Shown: positions 1 to 7,073 of the stretch, piece after piece | Layout: every line of letters starts with the position of its first letter | How positions within the stretch are numbered: position 1 is the stretch's first letter | Source of the DNA: Planctomycetota bacterium | GTDB lineage: Bacteria; Planctomycetota; Phycisphaerae; WQYP01 | Direction: 5' to 3' | Assembly: GCA_021826605.1 (NCBI GenBank) | Contig: JAKAZF010000008.1 | Span: 1-16,282, forward strand | DNA: 16,282 nt | Program-made: the position numbers and the translations under genes | Notes under the pieces: generated by a model | Databases searched by the model: none | Seen by the model: only the letters and a program-made list of their open reading frames with translations | Told to the model about the DNA's origin: nothing

Positions 1-472
1 GAACCAGACCGGCGGGCCGGCGATAAATTGCGTAAACCTCAATGACCTGTTCATGGGTCAACCAAACCCGGCGAACCAGCAGAATACGCTTGATCCATGC
101 ATTCATACCGCGGGATTGGTGCTTCATATAATGCCGGGCGATCTTCCGCAATATCCGGCCGTTGAGCGGATTACGCAGTGCGGCGGCATAATCAGGATGC
201 TTTTTGTTGAAACAGGCGAATTGCACGGCTTCATCCGCCAGTTCATTAAGAATGGGCCGCGAAAGCCAGGGCGGAGTGTGCACCATCACCAGCCGGCGAA
301 GCGGCAGATGGCTGTCCTGATGCATGATTGACCCGGCATACCGGTCAAGACGCGCAAAGCCCTCCACAACCGCCGCAAGAATGGCCAGCGTAACACACGC
401 GGTCAGGATGGCGCGAACATGCGGCTGTCGGAAGAAGGATCGATCAGGTGGAGTAATGCCGCTGTCTGCCAT
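1..472 (-). CDS. ftsQ: FtsQ/DivIB-like cell division protein (partial, C-terminus beyond window edge)
   Basis: An uninterrupted reading frame starts at the ATG at 472 and is still open at base 1 (157 codons visible). The order of parts fits FtsQ: a short cytoplasmic N-terminus, one membrane helix at about residues 20-40 (AILTACVTLAILAAVVEGFA), then a periplasmic part. Residues 58-82 resemble a POTRA-type stretch. Residues 126-157 (WIKRILLVRRVWLTHEQV, then a strand ending RRPAGLV) resemble the FtsQ pattern 'W-hydrophobic-V-R-W-P... ERRPVA'. FtsQ links early and late divisome proteins at the septum. Its place directly after ddl is the classical dcw position and supports the call. The ribosome binding site before 472 is weak. 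The frame is too diverged to name from motifs alone, so context carries part of the confidence. Confidence 0.7.
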   Translation of the reverse strand, partial: MADSGITPPDRSFFRQPHVRAILTACVTLAILAAVVEGFARLDRYAGSIMHQDSHLPLRRLVMVHTPPWLSRPILNELADEAVQFACFNKKHPDYAAALRNPLNGRILRKIARHYMKHQSRGMNAWIKRILLVRRVWLTHEQVIEVYAIYRRPAGLV

Positions 473-514
473 ATGCGATTCTATGCCGGTTCCGCTGTCA
501 ATTTTCCATGGTCC

Positions 515-542
515 GGGTGGAACGAATCAATTCGTTCCATCC
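515..542 (-). promoter_or_regulatory. Strong intercistronic hairpin between ddl and ftsQ
   Basis: A perfect 10-base inverted repeat (TGGAACGAAT and ATTCGTTCCA) with a two-base spacer occupies 518-539. Further pairing (one G-U, then G-C pairs) extends the stem to 515-542. It lies 13 bases after the ddl stop and about 43 bases before the ftsQ start. No run of U follows on the minus strand, so it is not a standard intrinsic terminator. It could protect or process the transcript, attenuate ftsQ expression, or bind a protein. A 19-codon frame (540-481) starts inside it, but no convincing ribosome binding site precedes that frame. Confidence 0.5.
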
Positions 543-555
543 ACGAGGTACCCGT

Positions 556-1488
556 TTATATCCTATCACGAACCGCCATCTGCGCCAGCCGATGGCACAG
601 CGAATCAAAATCCAGGCCGCTATGGGCGGCCGCTTTGGGCAGCAATGAATGGCCGGTAAAGCCCGGCAGTGTGTTTATTTCAAGAACGTAAGGCGCCTGT
701 TCACGCAAGCTGACCATAACATCAACCCGCGCCAGGTGCCGTGCGCCAACCTGACTGTAGGTTTGAATCGCCGCCGCCGCGGTCCGGCGCAATATTTCCT
801 GCGGCAGATCTATCTGAAAATTGTACTCCGTATCATCGCGGATATATTTGGCCTGATAATCGTAAAACTGCGTTTTCGGCCGGATTTCGATAATCGGCAG
901 CGCCTTGCCGTCCAATATGCCCACCGTCAATTCCGGCCCCTGAATGTACGCCTCAATCAACATTGTGGAATACCGGCCAAGAGTGTCGGCGAGGTGATCG
1001 CGTGCTTCCTGCGCGCTATGGCAAATTTTGCAGGCTACCGAGCTGCCTTCACTCGCCGGTTTGATGATGCACGGGAAACCGATGCCCGCCGGCTCCCAGG
1101 CCGGGGTAAAATCCCCGCGGCCGACCACCTGCCACGCAGGCGTGGGTATCCCCGCCCGATGCAGCACGGTTTTGGCGGCCTGCTTATCCATGGCCAGGCG
1201 GCTGGCCGCGGCCGTTGACCCCACAAAAGGGATGCCGCGGGATTCCAGAATGGTCTGCAATCCGCCGTCTTCGCCGAATTCCCCATGCAGCACCGGGAAA
1301 ACCAGGTCGCAGGGACGGTGATTCAGCGCGGACAAATTATCCGGACCGATATCGGCGGTGAACACGCGATGGCCCTTGCGCGTCAATGCCGCGGCCACAC
1401 CCGCACCGCTTTTAAGGGAAACCTCCCGCTCCGCGGAAATTCCTCCGCAAAGAACGGTGATATCGCAGGGTTGAAAGGAGTCTTCCAT
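556..1488 (-). CDS. ddl: D-alanine--D-alanine ligase
   Basis: This 310-residue ATP-grasp ligase joins two D-alanines in the cytoplasm to make the dipeptide that MurF adds to the peptidoglycan precursor. The landmarks appear in order: GGISAEREVSL at 15-25, HGEFGEDGGLQ at 69-79, KPASEGSSV at 143-151 (nucleotide binding), DYQAKY at 210-215 (active-site loop), and the metal ligands D256, E270 and N272, the last two within EINTLPGF. The length is that of DdlB proteins. The ATG at 1488 is preceded by AAGGA five bases upstream, a good ribosome binding site. It follows murB by 79 bases and precedes the ftsQ-like gene by 83. All key residues visible by eye are present, so it should be active. Confidence 0.96.
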   Translation of the reverse strand: MEDSFQPCDITVLCGGISAEREVSLKSGAGVAAALTRKGHRVFTADIGPDNLSALNHRPCDLVFPVLHGEFGEDGGLQTILESRGIPFVGSTAAASRLAMDKQAAKTVLHRAGIPTPAWQVVGRGDFTPAWEPAGIGFPCIIKPASEGSSVACKICHSAQEARDHLADTLGRYSTMLIEAYIQGPELTVGILDGKALPIIEIRPKTQFYDYQAKYIRDDTEYNFQIDLPQEILRRTAAAAIQTYSQVGARHLARVDVMVSLREQAPYVLEINTLPGFTGHSLLPKAAAHSGLDFDSLCHRLAQMAVRDRI

Positions 1489-1567
1489 GACAGTCCTTAA
1501 AATAATGATGCCCGGTCGGCCGGCGGATCGGTCAAACAGTCGAACCCCGGCATTTCCAATCCGCCGG

Positions 1568-2446
1568 TTACCAAATCACAACTTCCGGCTCCAAGTCAAT
1601 TTTCATTGTATCATGCACGCGGGATTTCACGGTTTCAATCAATTCAATCACGTCGGCGGCCTTCGCCTGCGGGTCGGCTACGATGAAATTGGCGTGTTGT
1701 GTGGAAATTTCCGCGCCGCCCACGCGCAGGCCCTTAAGCCCCGCCTGATCAATAATCGCCCCGGCGGATTTGCCGTTGACATTGCGGAAAATGCAGCCGG
1801 CGCTGTTCGCCCGAAGCGGCTGCGTGTTTTGTTTATACATCCAGATTTCCTTCATTCTTTCGGCCAAACGTTCCGGATTTCCCGGCTCCATGTCAAATGT
1901 CGCCGAAAGAATAAATTTGGCGTTGATGTTGCTCTTGCGGTATTCAAACACCATGTCATCACGCTTGCGCGTGTCAAGATTACCCGCGGAATCCATGACG
2001 CTTATTTCCAATACGCGGGAGCCGATATCGCCGAAAGCGCCGCCGGCGTTCATGCGAATTTCCCCGCCCACGGATCCCGGAATGCCGGCCAGACATTCCA
2101 ACCCGCCCAGGCCGGCGCGAACAACCTGCACGACCAGTTTGGCGACATCCTGCCCGCCGCCGGCGCGAACCTGCGCACCGGAAATTTCCACCTGGTTAAA
2201 TGCGGGGGCCGTCAGCCGAATGACCGCCCCGTTTACTCCCTGATCCGAAATCAGCAGGTTGGCGCCGCCGCCAAGAATGCAGGTCGGTATTTTTTCCTCA
2301 TTTAGCCGTCGCACAATCGCCGAAAGTTCCGCGGCATCACGTGGTTCAATCAAGTACTTTGCCGGTCCGCCAAGACGGAACCAGGTCAGCGGGGCCAGCG
2401 GGACATTGTGCTTGATGATCGGCTCAAAGCCGCTTTGCCAACTCAT
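1568..2446 (-). CDS. murB: UDP-N-acetylenolpyruvoylglucosamine reductase
   Basis: This 292-residue FAD enzyme uses NADPH to reduce UDP-GlcNAc-enolpyruvate to UDP-MurNAc, the second committed step of peptidoglycan synthesis. FAD-binding motifs are visible: TWFRLGGPAKY at 21-31, GGGANLLISDQG at 59-70, and AGIPGSVGGEIRMNAG at 120-135. FEYRKSN at 167-173 holds the substrate-binding Tyr-Arg pair, and LEPEVVI near the C-terminus holds the catalytic Glu. In SAGCIFRN (215-222) the usual catalytic Ser of the SAGS-F-KNP motif is replaced by Cys218; some MurB families are known to use Cys here. The short length and missing extra loop suggest a type II enzyme. The ATG at 2446 has GGAAG just upstream and overlaps the end of murC by 23 bases, so the two are probably translationally coupled. 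Confidence 0.96.
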   Translation of the reverse strand: MSWQSGFEPIIKHNVPLAPLTWFRLGGPAKYLIEPRDAAELSAIVRRLNEEKIPTCILGGGANLLISDQGVNGAVIRLTAPAFNQVEISGAQVRAGGGQDVAKLVVQVVRAGLGGLECLAGIPGSVGGEIRMNAGGAFGDIGSRVLEISVMDSAGNLDTRKRDDMVFEYRKSNINAKFILSATFDMEPGNPERLAERMKEIWMYKQNTQPLRANSAGCIFRNVNGKSAGAIIDQAGLKGLRVGGAEISTQHANFIVADPQAKAADVIELIETVKSRVHDTMKIDLEPEVVIW

Positions 2447-3881
2447 GCGTAATCTTCCAAACCGGGCCTGCGCCCATAGAAACTATCAGATCGCCGGAAC
2501 GCGCTGCCTGTTGCAGGTGTTCCACAATGTCCCCAAATGACGCCAGATACATGGCTTCGCGGCCGTTTTCCGTCAATCGCCGCACAAGGTGCCCGGCGTT
2601 GACCATGCGGCGGTCTTCATCGGTATCACGCACGAAAAAAATATCCGGAACAATGATGATATCCGCGTGGGAAAAACTCCGCGCAAAATCTTCCAGTAAA
2701 AGACGCGTGCGGCTGTGCTGGTGCGGCTGAAACACGCAGATCAGCCGTTGCGGGTTGTATTTTGTCCGCAGGGCCAGCAGGGTGGCGCGAATTTCAGACG
2801 GGTGGTGGCCGTAATCGTCCACCAGTGTGATGCCGTGATTTTCACCGATCAACTGGCTGCGGCGATCCACACCATTAAACTCGCGGATCGCCTTGACGAT
2901 TACATCCCACGAAATGCCGCAACGATGGGCGATCGCCACCGCCACCAGCGCGTTGCCCACGTTGTGGCGCCCGGGAATGCTGATATCCAGCCACCCCATT
3001 CCCTTTTTGCGGAAATGAACCTGGCAGCGGGTTTTCCCCTCGGATACGGTGATTTGCGTGGCCGTCCAGTCCGCTTCCATTTCAATGCCATAAGTTTGAA
3101 TTTCACAACCGGCGGCATTTGCGGATCGACGGCAGTTGCCAGCGCCGGCCTGGGTAATCAGCAGGCCGTCGGGCGGAAGTTTGTGGGCAAAGTCCGTGAA
3201 CGCTCCGATAATTTCATCAATATTTTTGTAATAATCGAGATGGTCTTCCTCAATATTAAGGATGGCGGAGATTCGCGGATTAAGATTTAGAAAACTCCGG
3301 TCATATTCGCACGCTTCCACCACAAAATAGTCTCCCGCGCCGCCGTGGGAGGAACCGCCAAGTTGGCGGCTTTTGGCCCCCACCACATAGGATGGGTCAA
3401 TGCCGGCCTGACTGAGTATCCACGCGGTCATGGCGGTGGTGGTGGATTTGCCATGGGTCCCGGCAATGGCGATGCCATGCTTATACGCCATCACCTTTCC
3501 GAGTAATTGTGCGTATTTGTAAATAACCAGCCCGCGACGCCGGGCCGCCGCCAATTCCGGATGGTTTTCCTGAATCGCCGCGGAATAAACCACGATTTGA
3601 GCATTTTCCGCAAGCCCCTCCGCACTCTGGTTCTCACTGATCCTGATGCCCATTTCCTGCAGTTTGCGGGTTGTATCCGTGGCTTCCATATCCGTGCCGG
3701 TCACAATTGCCCCGGCCCCATGCAGCATGTGCGCCAAACCGCTGACGCCCGTACCGCCAATTCCGATAAAATGGACCCTGCGCCCGGCAAAAGCTTCCGC
3801 AAGGGTGCGAAGCTCGGCATCAATCGTTGGTTCCGGAATGGTATTCATTGGAATTACTTTACGATCCATAACTCTGGTCAT
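2424..3881 (-). CDS. murC: UDP-N-acetylmuramate--L-alanine ligase
   Basis: MurC uses ATP to add L-alanine to UDP-MurNAc, the first step of stem-peptide assembly, in the cytoplasm. With the ATG at 3881 the protein has 485 residues. It shows the Mur-ligase order: N-terminal UDP-binding HFIGIGGTGVSGLAHML at 37-53, ATP loop GTHGKSTTTAMTAW at 141-154, VVEACEYDRSFL at 187-198, EEDHLDYY at 211-218, RHNVGNALVAVAIA at 305-318, and the C-terminal DDYGHHPSEI at 355-364 and FQPHQHSRTR at 384-393, with MGAGPVW near the end in place of MGAGDI. I chose 3881 because AGGA lies nine bases upstream; a GTG at 3899 in the same frame would add six residues but lacks a site. It follows murG by 29 bases and overlaps murB. 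Confidence 0.97.
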   Translation of the reverse strand: MTRVMDRKVIPMNTIPEPTIDAELRTLAEAFAGRRVHFIGIGGTGVSGLAHMLHGAGAIVTGTDMEATDTTRKLQEMGIRISENQSAEGLAENAQIVVYSAAIQENHPELAAARRRGLVIYKYAQLLGKVMAYKHGIAIAGTHGKSTTTAMTAWILSQAGIDPSYVVGAKSRQLGGSSHGGAGDYFVVEACEYDRSFLNLNPRISAILNIEEDHLDYYKNIDEIIGAFTDFAHKLPPDGLLITQAGAGNCRRSANAAGCEIQTYGIEMEADWTATQITVSEGKTRCQVHFRKKGMGWLDISIPGRHNVGNALVAVAIAHRCGISWDVIVKAIREFNGVDRRSQLIGENHGITLVDDYGHHPSEIRATLLALRTKYNPQRLICVFQPHQHSRTRLLLEDFARSFSHADIIIVPDIFFVRDTDEDRRMVNAGHLVRRLTENGREAMYLASFGDIVEHLQQAARSGDLIVSMGAGPVWKITHELAKRL

Positions 3882-3910
3882 ATTCGGTTTTCCTGCCACG
3901 GACGGTCAAT

Positions 3911-5206
3911 TTAAATCCCGGTTCGGGACCCGCCGGAAGCTACATCCCGGCTTGCCATATTTATCGGCCGTTTCCGGGCTTGTTCAATAAGCCAATCCGC
4001 CACGACATATGCCGCACCGGGCTTACCCTGTTTCCGGGCATTTTCCGCCATGGAATTCAGCCTGGATATGTCCGGCAAAAGGCCCGCAAGGACCGATTTC
4101 AGCCCGGCCGCGTTTTTAGCCGCATTCAGCTGATCGGTCAATAAGACGGCGGCATCGGCTGCCTGCAATTTTCGGGCATTCGCCGCCTGATGCTGGTCGC
4201 GATGGAACGGATATGGAATAAGAATGGATGGAACGCCGCAGGCGGCAAGTTCCGCGCAGGTACCGGCGCCGGATCGGGCGATCGTCAAATCCGCAACAGC
4301 CCACACTGCCGCCATGTCATCGCAATAATCCAACAAATGCCAATGATCCGCGCTATAATCCTTTGCTCCGGGCCGAGGCGGGCCGGCCGCCATGGCCGCC
4401 TTTATGATCCCCGCCTGATCCATGCCGGTAAGCAGCAATACCTGCCAACCCGCAAGTTCGCCCACGGGCGTATCAAGCATTCGCAAAAAATCCGCATCCT
4501 GGCGCAATTCCACCATCGCCTCATTTATGCTGCGTGCTCCAAGTGATGCACCGGTCACCACCAATGTGCGGCGGTTGGCCGCAAGCCCCAGCCGCCGAAT
4601 GCCTTGATCCCGCGGGAGGCTCCACAGGTTGTTGCGAATGGGGCAGCCAATTGATTGAATTCGCGAACTGAATTTTTGACTGTACGAATCATCCATGGCC
4701 CATTGGGCAAAAACGCAATTTACCTGCCCCATCAAAAACCGGTTGGCCAGACCGGGTAATGCATCGGGATTCAACAGCCCCACCGGTATGCCCATTCGCC
4801 TGCCTACATAGGCCGCCGGGCCGGCGGCATATCCGCCCAGGGCCAGAATGGCGGCGGTGCGACGCTCGGAAAGGTGGTGCCGCCAGTATTTGCAGGATTG
4901 CCGCCACGCGGAATAGAAGGCCGGCCAGGTTAAAGGATTGCGCTTAAGCGGCGTCACTTTCTGGACAATATAGTTATCGCCAAACCCCTGCAGCAGTCGC
5001 CGATCCACGGCGCGGGGTGTGGCTCCCCACGCTATTTCCGCCGGCCCGCCCAGACGATCCTTCAACGCTTCCGCCACGGCTATGCCCGGATAAAGGTGCC
5101 CCCCCGTGCCGCCGCCGGCGAATACGAAGCTGTAGTCTTCACGATTCGCTGCACTAACGGCATGGCTTGATTGCGGATTGGTTTGCCGGCCTGTGTCCTG
5201 ACTCAC
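3911..5206 (-). CDS. murG: UDP-GlcNAc--lipid I N-acetylglucosaminyltransferase
   Basis: MurG transfers GlcNAc from UDP-GlcNAc to lipid I at the inner face of the membrane, giving lipid II. The 431-residue protein carries FAGGGTGGHLYPG at 29-41 (first G-loop), GGYAAGP at 124-130, GASLGARSIN at 219-228 (second G-loop), ARSGAGTCAELAACGVP at 310-326 and HRDQHQAANA at 335-344 (UDP-GlcNAc pocket). It is longer than E. coli MurG (about 355 residues) because of a polar N-terminus of about 25 residues, an insert near 240-285 and a basic C-terminal tail. Around 145-156 (LNPDALPGLANR) the family's usual HEQN tetrad is replaced by NPDA. The start is a GTG at 5206 with only a weak GGAAG-type site. It lies 86 bases after ftsW. 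Confidence 0.95.
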   Translation of the reverse strand: MSQDTGRQTNPQSSHAVSAANREDYSFVFAGGGTGGHLYPGIAVAEALKDRLGGPAEIAWGATPRAVDRRLLQGFGDNYIVQKVTPLKRNPLTWPAFYSAWRQSCKYWRHHLSERRTAAILALGGYAAGPAAYVGRRMGIPVGLLNPDALPGLANRFLMGQVNCVFAQWAMDDSYSQKFSSRIQSIGCPIRNNLWSLPRDQGIRRLGLAANRRTLVVTGASLGARSINEAMVELRQDADFLRMLDTPVGELAGWQVLLLTGMDQAGIIKAAMAAGPPRPGAKDYSADHWHLLDYCDDMAAVWAVADLTIARSGAGTCAELAACGVPSILIPYPFHRDQHQAANARKLQAADAAVLLTDQLNAAKNAAGLKSVLAGLLPDISRLNSMAENARKQGKPGAAYVVADWLIEQARKRPINMASRDVASGGSRTGI

Positions 5207-5292
5207 AACTCTGCTTCCACTTGCGTTTCAGCCGGATTACGCTTCCGGCGGATGGATGTCCGATGGCGTTACAGACCCGTGCCGACGGACAG

Positions 5293-6633
5293 TTACGGCG
5301 GCGGGTTGGGAACAGCTCTATTCTCAATTGCCGCTATCGGCAAAGGCGCACCACCCGGCGACCCGGGACTGCTTTCTTCGTCCATTCGATTCGCGCGGTC
5401 AATGCTCATTAAAAGGCCTATGGCGCCGGCCGTCATGATCCAGCCGGTGCCGCCGGAAGAAATCAGCGGCAGTGCAATTCCCTTGGTGGGCACCGTCACG
5501 GTGACAACGGCAATGTTCATTGCCGCTTGCAGCGCGATGGTGGCCGTACAGCCGAATGCCGTCATTTGCCCAAACAGGTTCCGACACCGCGAGCCGATGC
5601 GCCATCCCGCCAGCGTAAGGCTGGCATACAGCATCACGATGACCATGCACCCGAAAAAGCCCAGCTCTTCGGCAATAAGGCTGAATATAAAATCCGTGGA
5701 ATCTTCCGGCAGATAACCCATCTTTTGGATGCCGTTACCCAGGCCGCGCCCCCAGAAGCCGCCGCTGGCGAATGACAGCAAGGATTGAATGGGATTGTAG
5801 CCGGCGCCGCGCGGATCCATGTGCGGGTGCAGAAATATCAAAAGCCGCTCGCGCCGGTACGGGCTTTTAAGGATCGCAAAATACAGTACCGCCATCGCCG
5901 GTGGAACCAGAATAGCCAGGTGCCACCAGCGGCATCCGGCCATCAGCATCAGCACCGCGCAAACGCCCACAATAAGCACCGTGGTGCCGAAATCTTCCCG
6001 CAGAATCAACAGACACGTTACGCCGATCACGGCGATCAAGGGTACAAAACCGCGGAAAAAATCCCGGATGTGTTTCTGCCGGTGAACCGCATAAACACCC
6101 ACGAACACCACCAACGCCCACTTGGCGATTTCCGAGGGTTCAAATCCAATGGTGTGCGACCCGATATGCACCATCAACCATCGCTTGGCGCCATTGATGC
6201 TGGCGCCGAAACGTGTGAGCACCAGCGCCAGGCAAACCAGCGCCAGCAGCATGACCCAGGTGGCCGCGGATCGCCACAATGTCGGGCCGATGAGCCGCCG
6301 GTAATCAATCCGCCACAAGACGATCATAAACGCGACGGCAATAAGTGCGTGGAGCACCGGCATACTGATAAAAAAGTGCCGCAGCAGGCCGCTGCGCGCG
6401 GTGGATATTCGCGCATCGGCGCTTTGCACCATTAATACGCCGAAGCCCAGCAGCGTCAGGCAGATGACAAAAAGAAGCTCGTCAAGATTCAGGGAGATAG
6501 GCCGCAGGGCGATGCTGATGCCGCGGCCGGCGTTTTTTATACGGGCGACGGTGGGAGAAGCCAGCACCGCCAAGGGGGATTTCGGCCAGCTGATCCGCGA
6601 CGGCCACTGCACAGGTTGGGGTTTCTTCGCCAT
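5293..6633 (-). CDS. ftsW: Septal peptidoglycan polymerase FtsW (SEDS family)
   Basis: FtsW is a multi-pass SEDS glycosyltransferase that polymerises lipid II into septal glycan with its partner transpeptidase FtsI. With the ATG at 6633 (AGGA nine bases upstream) it has 446 residues; an in-frame GTG at 6675 would add 14 residues without a comparable site. About ten hydrophobic segments follow a cytoplasmic N-terminus of about 50 residues. SEDS marks seen are NGAKRW at 147-152, EPSEIAKW at 166-173, SGGFWGRGLGNG at 290-301, YLPEDSTDFIFSLIAEELG at 307-325 and the signature GIALPLISSGGT at 385-396. NGAKRW, the STDFIF...EELG segment next to the active site, and the position immediately before murG favour FtsW over RodA. 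No mraY, murD or ftsI precedes it in the window. Confidence 0.94.
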   Translation of the reverse strand: MAKKPQPVQWPSRISWPKSPLAVLASPTVARIKNAGRGISIALRPISLNLDELLFVICLTLLGFGVLMVQSADARISTARSGLLRHFFISMPVLHALIAVAFMIVLWRIDYRRLIGPTLWRSAATWVMLLALVCLALVLTRFGASINGAKRWLMVHIGSHTIGFEPSEIAKWALVVFVGVYAVHRQKHIRDFFRGFVPLIAVIGVTCLLILREDFGTTVLIVGVCAVLMLMAGCRWWHLAILVPPAMAVLYFAILKSPYRRERLLIFLHPHMDPRGAGYNPIQSLLSFASGGFWGRGLGNGIQKMGYLPEDSTDFIFSLIAEELGFFGCMVIVMLYASLTLAGWRIGSRCRNLFGQMTAFGCTATIALQAAMNIAVVTVTVPTKGIALPLISSGGTGWIMTAGAIGLLMSIDRANRMDEESSPGSPGGAPLPIAAIENRAVPNPPP

Positions 6634-7073
6634 GATCTGGCATCCTGCCGGTAATTGAAACTGCACTTGCCGCACTGGAATTGCCCGGCTTGGTGCCGCA
6701 GTTATTTCGGCATTCAGGCGGCACGATTCCGTCCGGCGTCTTCCTGACGCATGATAATATACCCTACTTTACGGCGGCAATACAGGGCTGCATCGAATTT
6801 GCGGCAATCGGCTTTGCGCCCCGCAATTGGCGGAGTATGATTGATTCGCCAAAACCATGTTGGCCCTTTCCAAGGCAGTTTATGGTGGCACTGGTCAAAC
6901 ACATTTCATGTTGTAAACCACCGTATGTGTGGCCGCCGCCGGGCGGGATACCGAAGCTGCCGATACCGCCGCCATGGCCTTCCGGACCTTCCGGACTTCC
7001 CGTCGAGCCCAGGCTAAGAGGATAAGTTGACGAACTGGTGCAGATGACGATTTCCAGCGTGAGGAATAATGCC
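6634..7073. other. Divergent intergenic region between ftsW and the beta-propeller gene
   Basis: About 440 bases lie between two divergent genes. I see no gene here that I can support. A minus-strand frame ending at 6764 and running up to 7123 would encode a small protein with a hydrophobic N-terminus and a Gly/Pro-rich middle, but its starts lack ribosome binding sites and its 5' end is antisense to the next gene. A 9-base direct repeat (CCTTCCGGA twice) sits near 6977-6995. The promoter of the dcw genes is expected here. Confidence 0.5.
6756..6761 (-). promoter_or_regulatory. Possible -10 element of a promoter for the ftsW-murGCB-ddl-ftsQ operon
   Basis: TATATT on the minus strand lies in the AT-richest part of the gap, about 120 bases before the ftsW start. 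It matches the sigma-70 -10 consensus at five of six positions, but the -35 area 17 bases upstream (TGTATT) is poor. This is a guess from sequence alone. Confidence 0.25.

Noticed and set aside
481..540. 19-codon leader frame between ddl and ftsQ
   Set aside because: No ribosome binding site at the right distance, and the sequence is dictated by the hairpin; not supported as a coding leader.
6681..7025. Plus-strand frame of about 114 codons in the ftsW upstream gap
   Set aside because: The translation is Pro/Trp-rich without domain-like pattern; it is antisense to the frame above and ends before the propeller gene.
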